In this document: positions 1-7,945 of the stretch, piece by piece
Layout of the letters: every line of letters begins with the position of its first letter
Numbering within the stretch: the first letter of the stretch is position 1
Source of the DNA: Desulfomicrobium apsheronum
GTDB lineage: Bacteria; Desulfobacterota; Desulfovibrionia; Desulfovibrionales; Desulfomicrobiaceae
NCBI RefSeq assembly: GCF_900114115.1
Contig: NZ_FORX01000002.1
Coordinates: 248,001 to 312,000, forward strand
Direction: 5' to 3'
DNA: 64,000 nucleotides
Made by a program: the position numbers and the translations under genes
Notes under the pieces: generated by a model
The model's input: only the letters and a program-made list of their open reading frames with translations
Database searches by the model: none
Told to the model about the DNA's origin: nothing

Positions 1-1610
1 TCATCAAAATTTTCCAGCTCCGGCCATAGCGGCGCGAGAACCTCGATGGTCAGTTCCGGCTGGCGCAGCAGCTCCTTGAGGCTGACCGACTTTTGCGGGA
101 TCGTGCCACCCATGGCCTCGACCAGATCCTTGGTCGCGGCATCGGGGCGGACGCGGATAGATTCCAGTCCGGTCATGATTTCGTTCACGGCCGCCTGCTT
201 GCGGGTGAAACGCTGCCAGCGGCTGTCATCGACGAGGCCAAGCTCGCGTCCGATGGCGGTCAGGCGCTCGTCGGCATTGTCCTCGCGCAGCAGGAGCCTG
301 TGTTCGGCCCGGGAGGTGAACATGCGGTAGGGTTCAAGCGTGCCCTTGGTGACCAGATCGTCCACGAGCACGGCTATGTAGGCCTGGCTGCGGGTCAGGA
401 TCAGCTCGGGTTCGCCGCGCAGGGCAAGGACGGCATTTATAGCCGCCCACAGTCCCTGTCCGGCAGCTTCTTCGTAGCCCGATGTGCCGTTGATCTGCCC
501 GGCCATGTACAGGCCGCGCACCAGCTTGGTTTCCAGGGTGGGTTTTAGCTGTGTCGGGGGAACATAATCGTATTCGATGGCGTAGCCGGGCCGGATGATC
601 TGGGCCTTCTCAAGGCCCGGAATGGACGTCACCAGAGCTTTCTGGATGTCCAGCGGCAGGCTCGTGGGGATGCCGTTGGGGTAGACCTCGTGACTGGTCA
701 GGCCTTCGGGCTCGACAAATATCTGGTGCCGGTCCTTCTCGGGGAAACGGGCGATCTTGTCCTCGATGGATGGGCAATAGCGCGCTCCGGTGCCCTTGAT
801 GACGCCGGTGAACATGGGCGAGCGGTCGAATCCGGTGCGGATGATCTCGTGGGTGCGCTCCGTGGTGTAGGTCACGAAGCAGGGCAGCTGCCGGAGTTTT
901 ATGCCGGGGCTGTCGAAGCTGAAGGGCCGGGGCGGATTGTCTCCGGCCTGTTCCTCCATGACGGAATAATCGATGGACGATTTCAGCAGCCGGGGCACGG
1001 TGCCGGTTTTCAGGCGTCCAAGTTCGAAACCCAGTTCGGTAAGTCGTGGCGAGAGGCCGTGGCTTGCCGGATCGCCCTGGCGTCCGCCGCTGAAGCTGTC
1101 GAGGCCGACATGAATGAGGCCTTGCAGGAACGTGCCCGTGGTCAAGAGCGCCGCACGGCAGGCAATGGTCTCGCCCAGTGTGGTCACGACGCCCGTGACG
1201 CGGCCGTCCTCAACGGTCAGGGACGCAACCGTCTCCTGGCGCACGAAGAGGTTCGGGCAGGTGAAGATGTCCTGCTGCACGACCCGTACGTATTCGGTGC
1301 GGTCGATCTGGGCGCGGCTTGAGCGTACGGCGGGCCCCTTGCGGGTGTTCAGGATGCGGAATTGGATTCCGGCTTGATCGGCCCATTTGCCCATCATCCC
1401 ACCCAGCGCGTCGATCTCCTTGACCATGTGCCCCTTGGCCAGGCCGCCGATGGCCGGATTGCAGGACAAATGTCCGATGCGGTCGGCGTTGATGGTCAAG
1501 AGAAGGGTCTGCATGCCCATGTGCGCGGCCGCCATGGCCGCCTCGCAACCGGCATGGCCGGCGCCCACGACAATGACGTCAAAGATATCGGGCACGGTCG
1601 GGATGGTCAT
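1..1610 (-). CDS. mnmG: tRNA uridine-5-carboxymethylaminomethyl modification enzyme MnmG (GidA), partial at window edge
   Basis: This FAD- and NADH-dependent enzyme works with MnmE to install the cmnm5 group on wobble U34 of certain tRNAs. Translating the minus strand from ATG at 1610 gives an unbroken frame to position 1. It carries the FAD-binding stretch [12 protein letters not shown] near residues 15-26, [12 protein letters not shown] near 49-60, and the family-typical GTFLQG and [13 protein letters not shown] motifs. About 536 codons are visible, and the usual length is 620-630, so only the C-terminal MnmE-interaction region lies outside the window. The start is 4 nt after the stop of the M20 peptidase, so the two are probably co-transcribed. 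Confident from sequence. Confidence 0.96.
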   Translation of the reverse strand, partial: MTIPTVPDIFDVIVVGAGHAGCEAAMAAAHMGMQTLLLTINADRIGHLSCNPAIGGLAKGHMVKEIDALGGMMGKWADQAGIQFRILNTRKGPAVRSSRAQIDRTEYVRVVQQDIFTCPNLFVRQETVASLTVEDGRVTGVVTTLGETIACRAALLTTGTFLQGLIHVGLDSFSGGRQGDPASHGLSPRLTELGFELGRLKTGTVPRLLKSSIDYSVMEEQAGDNPPRPFSFDSPGIKLRQLPCFVTYTTERTHEIIRTGFDRSPMFTGVIKGTGARYCPSIEDKIARFPEKDRHQIFVEPEGLTSHEVYPNGIPTSLPLDIQKALVTSIPGLEKAQIIRPGYAIEYDYVPPTQLKPTLETKLVRGLYMAGQINGTSGYEEAAGQGLWAAINAVLALRGEPELILTRSQAYIAVLVDDLVTKGTLEPYRMFTSRAEHRLLLREDNADERLTAIGRELGLVDDSRWQRFTRKQAAVNEIMTGLESIRVRPDAATKDLVEAMGGTIPQKSVSLKELLRQPELTIEVLAPLWPELENFD

Positions 1611-1614
1611 GTGC

Positions 1615-2844
1615 TTATGCCTGGTCGTCGAAAAGAAGATGGGCGAACACCCGGGCGTCGGCGATGGTGGCCGTCACCGAACAGTGCTCGTTGGGCTGGT
1701 GCGCCGTGTGCATGAGCGTGGACCAGCAGACGGCGGGAAGGCCCCGCTTGCGGAACGCCGCCGCCACGGTGCCGCCGCCGATTCCAATCACGCGCGCTTC
1801 AAGCCCGCGTGTCTTCTGAAGCGCGGCGGTCAGCCGTATTACGGCCTCGCAGTCGGCAGGCGTCGCCGGGGCTGCCTGTTCCTTGACCACGGGCGCGAAG
1901 GCGATGCGCACGCCCCGCTCAAGTTCCACCTTGTCGCAGATTGTCCGCACTTCCCGCTCGATATCTTCCAGAGGGTAGGTGGGCAGCACTCGGCAGTCGA
2001 GATGAAAGACGTCCTGGCCGGGGATGGTGTTTACGTTGGGGACGTTGGCTTCCATCTTCGTCGGAGCAAAGGTGGATATGGGCGGGTCGAAAAGCGGATC
2101 GCAGGCGTCGAAGACCGTGTGCAGGCGGTCCAGGGCCAGAATCAGCGCCGAGGCGCCAATCAGCGAATTGACTCCGGCCTCCGGGGTCGAGGCGTGGCAC
2201 TGCTTGCCCCGGACCGTGAACCTGAGCCAGAGCACGCTTTTTTCGGCGACCTCGATGGCCTGGCCGTCAGGGGTCCCGAAATCCGGGATGACGATCAGAT
2301 CGTCGGGGGCAAAGACATGCGGATGATGGCGCATGATGTATTCGATGCCATGCGTGTTGCCCGTCTCCTCGTCGGCCGCGAGCAGGATGCCGAGGGACAG
2401 GTCCGTTCGCGCCTGGGTCGTTTCAAGGGCGCGCAGCAAAAGGAGCGCGCTGACCATGCCCTGATGGTTGTCCTCCACGCCCCGGCCGTAGATGAGGTCT
2501 CCCTCCTGGCGCAGGACAAAAGGATCTCCCTGCCACAGGGACAGGTCCCCGGTGGGTACCACGTCGGTGTGCGCGATGAGCCACAGCGTGCGCGGGCTTT
2601 TGCCCGGTCGCCTGATGATCAGGTTCGGGCGGTAGCCGCAGTCGACGTTTTCGTCCGGAGCCTTGATCGTTTCCGTCTGGACACCTTGAAACCGGGCCAC
2701 ATGATCGGCCAGGTACTCGACCTTCATTTTCTCACCCTGCCCCCCATTGGTCGGGCCAAGGGCGGGTATGGCCACAAGGTCGGTCTGCAACCGCAGCAAT
2801 TCATCGCGGCTGTTTTCCAGGAGTTCTAGCACGGTGCTCAGCAT
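1615..2844 (-). CDS. M20 family metallopeptidase (diaminopimelate/ArgE-like)
   Basis: Predicted zinc aminoacylase or dipeptidase of the M20 family, 409 aa; the substrate cannot be told from sequence. Family marks are the metal-binding [12 protein letters not shown] motif near residue 85, DNHQG about 30 residues later, the catalytic glutamates in [10 protein letters not shown], and a lid-domain stretch before the C-terminal HTAHQPNE with its metal His. An in-frame ATG exists at 2877, but the ATG at 2844 is preferred: AAGGAC lies 7 nt upstream (2851-2856) and the earlier ATG has no ribosome-binding site. mnmG follows after 4 nt. Confidence 0.88.
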   Translation of the reverse strand: MLSTVLELLENSRDELLRLQTDLVAIPALGPTNGGQGEKMKVEYLADHVARFQGVQTETIKAPDENVDCGYRPNLIIRRPGKSPRTLWLIAHTDVVPTGDLSLWQGDPFVLRQEGDLIYGRGVEDNHQGMVSALLLLRALETTQARTDLSLGILLAADEETGNTHGIEYIMRHHPHVFAPDDLIVIPDFGTPDGQAIEVAEKSVLWLRFTVRGKQCHASTPEAGVNSLIGASALILALDRLHTVFDACDPLFDPPISTFAPTKMEANVPNVNTIPGQDVFHLDCRVLPTYPLEDIEREVRTICDKVELERGVRIAFAPVVKEQAAPATPADCEAVIRLTAALQKTRGLEARVIGIGGGTVAAAFRKRGLPAVCWSTLMHTAHQPNEHCSVTATIADARVFAHLLFDDQA

Positions 2845-2904
2845 GGTGGCGTCCTTCGGGGTTGTGGATGACTTCAAGAGTCACTTCTGCCCGGAATTTT
2901 GAAG

Positions 2905-2931
2905 AAAAAAAAGGCAGGAAAAACCTGCCTT
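2905..2931 (-). terminator. Rho-independent terminator after the PxxKW gene
   Basis: Read on the minus strand, AAGGCAGG-TTTTT-CCTGCCTT forms an 8-bp stem followed by a run of eight T. It lies 24 nt past the stop at 2955 and before the M20 gene. Confidence 0.88.
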
Positions 2932-2954
2932 GTACGAAGTCCGTGATGAAAGGC

Positions 2955-3224
2955 TTAACGACCTTTGGCTGCGCGCTTGGATGCCTTGAGCGGGTTGACC
3001 TTGGCCTTGCCCTTGCCGGGTGCGGTCTTGGTGTGAGTCGAGAAATTGCAGGTTCCCAGTCTCCACTTCGCTGCCGGCTGGGGATATGTACCGCAAAATT
3101 TGGCTCCCTCGAATTCTCTGATCCGCTCGCAGCCTTCACACTGTTCCACAATCGGGTGCATTACAACGCCGTTGACCTGAACGCCTTCGTCGGTCTTAAC
3201 GGCATTACTGAAATCTACTGCCAT
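2955..3224 (-). CDS. PxxKW family cysteine-rich protein
   Basis: Small 89-aa protein with three clustered cysteines (CEGCER near residues 29-34 and KFCGTYP near 42-48), a fourth in GTCNFS, and the signature PAAKW. This matches the PxxKW Cys-rich family known mainly from deltaproteobacteria, whose function is unknown. The Cys spacing suggests a metal or Fe-S site, which is inference. The C-terminus is strongly basic (KGKAKVNPLKASKRAAKGR). ATG at 3224 follows GGAGG. Monocistronic: it ends in its own terminator at 2905-2931. Confidence 0.82.
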   Translation of the reverse strand: MAVDFSNAVKTDEGVQVNGVVMHPIVEQCEGCERIREFEGAKFCGTYPQPAAKWRLGTCNFSTHTKTAPGKGKAKVNPLKASKRAAKGR

Positions 3225-3535
3225 GAGGCTCCTCCATAATTTTGTCCTGAAATGCTGCCGCGTCTTCGGCCGGTGAAAATAGCGGCTTTACGCTGATCAC
3301 CGGAAACTCGCTTTATTTTTCGAATCAAACATAAAAGTCAAGCTTTTTTTCCTCCATCGGGAGGCGCCTTCCTTCCTCGGCCCAGACTGCAAGCACCTTT
3401 CCAGGTGTGCGTCTTTTTTGGCGCCTTCTGGAAAGGTTGCGTCCAGATGGCATCCAGAAAGCCTGGCATAAAGAAACCAGAGCCTGCGTGAGGCCCTGGT
3501 TCCTGGTTTCGCACGTCTGTCTTTTGGCCGTGAAT
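3225..3535. other. Gene-less stretch between the PxxKW and zinc-ribbon genes
   Basis: About 310 bases with no credible gene. It should contain the promoter of the PxxKW gene. A hairpin at 3476-3500 (ACCAG-GCC paired with GGC-CTGGT, one mismatch) followed on the minus strand by TTTCTTT may terminate the zinc-ribbon gene. A shorter CACCT/AGGTG hairpin lies near 3393-3407. Confidence 0.4.
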
Positions 3536-4243
3536 CTACTGGGGCTTCTTGGGATCTTCAAGACTCAGGAAGGACAACTCGTCGTCATCTGACTTGCCCG
3601 AGGCCTTTTCCGGGGAATCGGTCCCGAAATCAAGGAGAATCTCTGTCTCCTCGGAAAATGAAGGCTTTTTGGTAGCTGCGGATTTGGAGCGTGGCTCATC
3701 ATCCAGGGGCGCGAGCATTTCTTCGAGTTCCGGAATGAAAAGATCCTCGCGCTTGGGCTTGCTTGGAGTCGGCACCTGCGGGGCAGGCGGAGCGTCGAAG
3801 GAGGCGCTGAAGTCAAGCTCGACCATTTCTTCGGCAGGGAGCGTGTCCAGAAACAGATCATCTTCCGGCTTGGGTGCCGGCGCTTTTTGCACGGGAGTCG
3901 CTTCCTTGGCCGGGACCTCGGTCATGGTGAAGTCCAGATCCGGAAAGTTCGAGACATCGATGTCGGAATTCTTTGTGGCGGTCGCGGCGAGTGGCGCGGC
4001 CAGATAGTCCCCGGAAGCGGTGCTTGTGTCGTTTGCATGCGCACGAATCTCGGTTTTCTGCGTCATTGCGGAAAAATCGGGCTCGGGCTGTTGTGTGGCG
4101 GCTTCCTGCTTCAGCCAGTTGACTCCAGAGGCGGAGATCCAGCTCAGGTAAAGGGCCTTGCGGGATTCTTCCCAGTCTGCTCCGCACTTGGGGCATGCGC
4201 TGACGTGGTCGAAGGAATGGAATTTACATTTTTTACAGTACAT
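3536..4243 (-). CDS. Zinc-ribbon protein with long acidic, low-complexity tail
   Basis: 235-aa protein of unknown function. The N-terminus has two CxxC knuckles (MYCKKC at residues 1-6 and ACPKCG at 16-21), typical of a zinc ribbon. The remainder is rich in Asp, Glu, Pro, Lys and Ser and probably disordered, with repeated short motifs such as LDFS and LDFG. No membrane segment or signal peptide is visible. ATG at 4243 follows AGGACACATC. The Asp/Phe-rich tail could be a docking or interaction segment, but nothing in the context supports a role. Confidence 0.7.
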   Translation of the reverse strand: MYCKKCKFHSFDHVSACPKCGADWEESRKALYLSWISASGVNWLKQEAATQQPEPDFSAMTQKTEIRAHANDTSTASGDYLAAPLAATATKNSDIDVSNFPDLDFTMTEVPAKEATPVQKAPAPKPEDDLFLDTLPAEEMVELDFSASFDAPPAPQVPTPSKPKREDLFIPELEEMLAPLDDEPRSKSAATKKPSFSEETEILLDFGTDSPEKASGKSDDDELSFLSLEDPKKPQ

Positions 4244-4481
4244 GATGTGTCCTGAATTGGCGTTGGTTTATGTTTGCGCATACCCCTGTACACTGAAATG
4301 CTTCTCTTATGCAAGCAGCCGGGTCATTGATGAAAAATGAAGTTATGCGCATCAGGTTCCGCAAAACTTCTCGGCATGTTGGACAAATTCGAGCAGTCGG
4401 CACCCGGGAACAGTTTCTTGCAAAGCGTGTATAAGGTCGTGATATGCACCGTTCGCAGGCGAGAATTGTTCGTGGAAGCAC

Positions 4482-4518
4482 AAAAAAAGGGAGGCGGGAG
4501 ACTTTCGTTTCCCGCCTC
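4482..4518 (-). terminator. Strong intrinsic terminator of the candidate RNA
   Basis: Perfect 9-bp stem GAGGCGGGA (4491-4499) with TCCCGCCTC (4510-4518). On the minus strand it is followed by CCTTTTTTT (4482-4490). Confidence 0.87.
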
Positions 4519-4619
4519 GCGTAAAACCGAGATGACTAAAAACCAGATGCGATGTGATTCCGGTCCGTTCGCTCGGCCTGTTCTGGGCCGGCGGTTGGCA
4601 TCCATGTTGTCATTGTGAC

Positions 4620-4866
4620 TGGAATAAACGCCTCTACAAGTCTGTTACCTGTGTTACCTTGGGAGTTTCCTTCCAACGCGCCTTTCAACCAACAATTTGT
4701 TCTTGGTTTCTGACCAACGCGCCTCTTTCTTCAAAGCGAAAGATGTTCCCTAGGAATGTTTACAGCCGACACGCCTGTGATAGAGGTTTTTTCCTGATTT
4801 CCTTCCAACACGCCTCTGCAGTACAGATTTGGTTGTCGGTTTCTTTTGAACGCCACCTTGAGACAT
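4620..4866 (-). repeat. Five to six degenerate repeat units, spaced about 40-50 bp
   Basis: Minus-strand consensus GGCGYGTTGGNNNGAAAC. The cores on the plus strand start near 4849, 4807, 4768, 4716 and 4675, with a half unit near 4628. Units at 4807, 4716 and 4675 match best. The unit at 4849 lacks two bases and the one at 4768 has TCGG for TTGG. The conserved part is the 18-mer, and the sequence between units is not conserved. Confidence 0.7.
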
Positions 4867-4909
4867 CAGAACCATTTTAAATCCACATGATGCAGGTTCT
4901 TGATTTGAA

Positions 4910-4937
4910 CTAATACTGCAAAGCAAACAAAAGTCAA
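4910..4937 (-). promoter_or_regulatory. Sigma70-like promoter for the candidate RNA
   Basis: On the minus strand, TTGACT (4932-4937) is 16 bp from TATTAG (4910-4915). It lies just after the last gene of the PPDK-like operon, so transcription would run into the repeat region. Confidence 0.5.
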
Positions 4938-4940
4938 GAT

Positions 4941-5129
4941 CTATTTCTTGCGCATTCTGTCGGCCATGACCTTGGTGGCGGCGGCGAAAATGCCGCAGAC
5001 GATGCCCATGAAGAAGGCCTTGACCGGCTCGTAGCCGAACCAGCTGGCGATCATGCCGATGGAACCGCCGATGATGACTCCGCGCATGATGGCATGACTT
5101 GGAGTGTTTTCGTTAGATCTGTCGTTCAT
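4941..5129 (-). CDS. Small glycine-rich membrane protein
   Basis: 62-aa protein of unknown function. After a polar N-terminus (about 14 residues) come two hydrophobic stretches, roughly residues 16-30 (GVIIGGSIGMIASWF) and 35-52 (VKAFFMGIVCGIFAAATK), and a basic tail. It probably forms a helical hairpin in the inner membrane. ATG at 5129 follows CGAGGAA. It starts 23 nt after the stop of the PPDK-like gene, so it is likely co-transcribed with it. Confidence 0.7.
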   Translation of the reverse strand: MNDRSNENTPSHAIMRGVIIGGSIGMIASWFGYEPVKAFFMGIVCGIFAAATKVMADRMRKK

Positions 5130-5152
5130 TTTTCCTCGTATGTAAGCCTTTT

Positions 5153-7801
5153 TCAGGCCTTGCTTTTTGCATCCATCATCGCGTGAAGCTGATTCAGGAT
5201 GCGTTTTTTATAGAATTGGACCACGTCTTCCTTGTTCATGATCATGTCCAGCTGCCTGGTGTGGATGAGTATGTGCCCCAGGATTTCCAGATGATTTTCG
5301 ATGAATTCCTGGTCGCAGTCGTCCAGTCGGGCGAAAAGCGCGTCTTCGCGCACTCTGGTCCGGAAGTTGAATTCGTCAAGTATTTCTCCGACGAATTTCG
5401 CCCTGCGAACCTTGCGCTGGTGATCTGCGGCTCCGCCCTTGAACTGGAAGCGGATGTAATTTTCACGTGACCTTGGCCCGGCCAGGGCCTCCACGGACGT
5501 AAAGTGGTAGCCGAACCGCGACTGCAGGTTACAGAAGTGTTTCGAGATCATGAAATAATTTTTTTCCGAGAACTGGGACGCCATGGCCGGCTCCAGGTTC
5601 CTGTTGGTCGCGGACTGGAAGAGCACCGACATGAAGCCCTTGCAGTCAATGCACGGGGGCCCTTCCCAGGGATAGGCCACGATCCCGCGCCACAGCGCGA
5701 GCATGGGAACGGAGGTGATCTTGTCCAGCGGGATCATCTTGTCGCCGGTATCGCTGACAAATCCGTCCTCGAGATTGATGATCCACCATTGCATGGGCAC
5801 GATGGTCTTGAGCTGTTTGCTCGATCTTGGAGAAAAATTGTGGTCGCGGCCGAAGCTGAACATCTCCTGCACGGATTTTTCATGGCAGAAGCGGGTGATG
5901 TCGTGCAGCGACTTGCAGTTGGCCGGAGTGAAGTCGAGCCCGTCGGGGTCCAGGAGGTTCAGGGGGATGATGTGGCGGTTGAGGCGCTGCAGCGTCTGGA
6001 AGACCGGACTTCCTGCCATCATGTTCGGCCGCTGTGGCTTACGGTCCAGGAGGGTTTCCTGGAGTCCGGCGTAGATCGCGCAATTGTCGGCGTCGAGGGT
6101 GATTTCCTGTCCGGTTTCAAGGATGCTTGTGGCTGACGGGACGCCGAACAGGCCTGGGACCTTGAATTCCCTTGCCACGTTGGCCAAGTGGCCGGCGACG
6201 CTGCCCTGCTCGGTGATGACGCCCTGGCAGCGGTTCAGGACGGCGGCCCACTTGGGCGCGGCCTCCACGCAGACCAGGATGGCGTTGTCGGGCAGCACGA
6301 GGATGTCCACATCCTTGCGGACGATATGCACCACGCCGTGGGCTGTACCCGCACTGGCGGTCTGGCCTTCATGAACCAATGGAGTCACCCCCGGGAGCAG
6401 TTCCGAAGCCGACTGATCCTGGCGAACTTCCAGCGGTCGTGTCTGCAGGAGGACGAGCCTTCCCTCCGGGGAATAGGCCCATTCGATATCCTGGGGGATG
6501 TCGTAGTGTTTTTCTATGCGGACAGCCATGGTCGCGAGGTCCAAGATCTGAGGGTCGCTCAGGGTCGGTTGCTCGCAGAGCGCAGGATCGACCGATACCC
6601 GGCAGACGCCTTCAGCAGCCGAACAGACCAGCGATGATTCCTTGCGCGGCACCTTTCTTCCAATAATTCGCGGCTGAGGTTCTTTTTCCACGATGAATTC
6701 GTCGGTGGTCGCTGTGCCGTCGACCACGCCTTTGGCAACGCCCCAGGCGGAAGTGATGCGGACATGGGCACCCACGCCGTTTAGCGGGTTGGCCGTGTAG
6801 GCGACACCTCCGGCCTGCGAGGTGACCATGCCCAGACATCCGACGCACATCAGCACGTCATCGTCCCGGATGCCGAGCATGTAGCGGTAGGTCATGGCGT
6901 GAGCGGAATATTTGCTGGCAATGATTTCCTTGTAGCCGTCGACAAGGCTGTCCCGATCAAGGTTCAGAAGGGATCTGTGCTGGCCGGCAAAGGATGCCCC
7001 GGCGCTGTCTTCGCCCAGGGCGCTCGAGCGCAGCGCCACGCGGACATTGGACCCTTCGCGTTCACAGAGTCTGTCGTAGGCTGCGAGAATCGCGCTTTCG
7101 AGTTCGGGGGGGATCTCGGCGGCAAGGATCATGCCTCGGATCTTGGCGCACATTTCCAGCAGGGCGATGGGCTGATCCGTCTGTGGTTCTTCGTCCGGTT
7201 CGGGTCCTTGGGCGGCCCCGGCCGCGAAATGGGAGGCCATGGGATGGCCGAGTACGAGGCAGTTGATTTCGTCCCAGAGGCCTGAGTGCTGCATGAAAGT
7301 CATGTAAGCCTGGGCGGTGATGGCGAATCCGTCAGGGACCGGCACCTGCAGGGCATTGCGGAGTTCACCCAGGTTGGCCATCTTGCCGCCCACGTCGTCG
7401 ATGTTGCGAGCCGTGATGCGATCCAGGTCCAGAATCAGGTCATTGCGGCGGGCGGTTTGGCGCAGGGAGAGTTCCTTTTGGATATTCTCCTGGATGGAGC
7501 GCATGGCGTCCCGCAGCCCGAGATACTTGCCCGGGGCCAGAAACAGGAGGTTTTCAACGATGGAAAAGACCTTGGCCGTGGCTCCGGTGACCCGCGACCT
7601 GAGGAAGTGCATGCCGAAATGCCGATGCCCCAGGGCCGCGCTTTCAAGGTCGGTCATGATGTCCAGGGCCGTGTTGTTGGCCGATAGGAGCCGTCGAAAG
7701 GCCTGGTATCTGGCCTTGAATACGTCATCCTGTCCGCTGTCCTCCTCTTGCGAGGGTGGGGTATGGGAAAGAAAGTTTCTGACACGCTGCATCAAGCTCA
7801 T
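5153..7801 (-). CDS. PPDK/PEP-synthase-like phosphotransferase with unique C-terminal domain (paralogue B)
   Basis: 882-aa soluble protein. Residues ~133-460 form a PPDK N-terminal ATP-grasp domain (DDVGGKMANLGELR, RSSALGEDSAGASFAGQ, QTRPL). Residues ~480-580 form the swivelling phosphohistidine domain, with His538 in GSVAGHLANVAREF. The PEP/pyruvate-binding TIM barrel expected next is absent. About 290 residues of unrecognised sequence replace it, containing FKGGAADHQRKVRRA, which is also conserved in paralogue A. It may therefore move phosphate from ATP through His to an unknown acceptor, as rifampin phosphotransferase does with other domains; this is inference. ATG at 7801 follows GGAG. 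Confidence 0.85.
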   Translation of the reverse strand: MSLMQRVRNFLSHTPPSQEEDSGQDDVFKARYQAFRRLLSANNTALDIMTDLESAALGHRHFGMHFLRSRVTGATAKVFSIVENLLFLAPGKYLGLRDAMRSIQENIQKELSLRQTARRNDLILDLDRITARNIDDVGGKMANLGELRNALQVPVPDGFAITAQAYMTFMQHSGLWDEINCLVLGHPMASHFAAGAAQGPEPDEEPQTDQPIALLEMCAKIRGMILAAEIPPELESAILAAYDRLCEREGSNVRVALRSSALGEDSAGASFAGQHRSLLNLDRDSLVDGYKEIIASKYSAHAMTYRYMLGIRDDDVLMCVGCLGMVTSQAGGVAYTANPLNGVGAHVRITSAWGVAKGVVDGTATTDEFIVEKEPQPRIIGRKVPRKESSLVCSAAEGVCRVSVDPALCEQPTLSDPQILDLATMAVRIEKHYDIPQDIEWAYSPEGRLVLLQTRPLEVRQDQSASELLPGVTPLVHEGQTASAGTAHGVVHIVRKDVDILVLPDNAILVCVEAAPKWAAVLNRCQGVITEQGSVAGHLANVAREFKVPGLFGVPSATSILETGQEITLDADNCAIYAGLQETLLDRKPQRPNMMAGSPVFQTLQRLNRHIIPLNLLDPDGLDFTPANCKSLHDITRFCHEKSVQEMFSFGRDHNFSPRSSKQLKTIVPMQWWIINLEDGFVSDTGDKMIPLDKITSVPMLALWRGIVAYPWEGPPCIDCKGFMSVLFQSATNRNLEPAMASQFSEKNYFMISKHFCNLQSRFGYHFTSVEALAGPRSRENYIRFQFKGGAADHQRKVRRAKFVGEILDEFNFRTRVREDALFARLDDCDQEFIENHLEILGHILIHTRQLDMIMNKEDVVQFYKKRILNQLHAMMDAKSKA

Positions 7802-7945
7802 TCGTGCTCCATGCCGGGTGTTCCCGGTGGCTATATTCCGATTGCAGGGAACGTTCGGTCAATTTCCTTTTCTTCTGACACAAAAGAAGCCCGGCCCGCA
7901 ACGGTCGCGGACAGCCAATTCCGCCGGGGGCGGGATGGGATGTGT

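Larger units (their letters stand above)
4482..4903 (-). ncRNA. Candidate multi-repeat non-coding RNA of about 420 nt
   Basis: No credible coding frame lies here, yet the minus strand has a promoter-like sequence (4910-4937), an expected start near 4903, a run of degenerate repeats and a strong intrinsic terminator (4482-4518). The repeat reads GGCGYGTTGGNNNGAAAC on the minus strand. This could be a free-standing small RNA whose repeats bind a protein or several targets. It could instead be a processed 3' leader of the upstream PPDK-like operon, which ends at 4941. Inferred from sequence alone. Confidence 0.5.

Noticed and set aside
1387-2829. 480-codon plus-strand open frame opposite the M20 peptidase
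   Set aside because: It is antisense to a clear family member and its translation shows no known motif; high G+C creates long empty frames.
4620-4866. The 40-50-bp spaced repeats as a CRISPR array
   Set aside because: Units are only ~18 bp, degenerate and unevenly spaced, and there are no cas genes.
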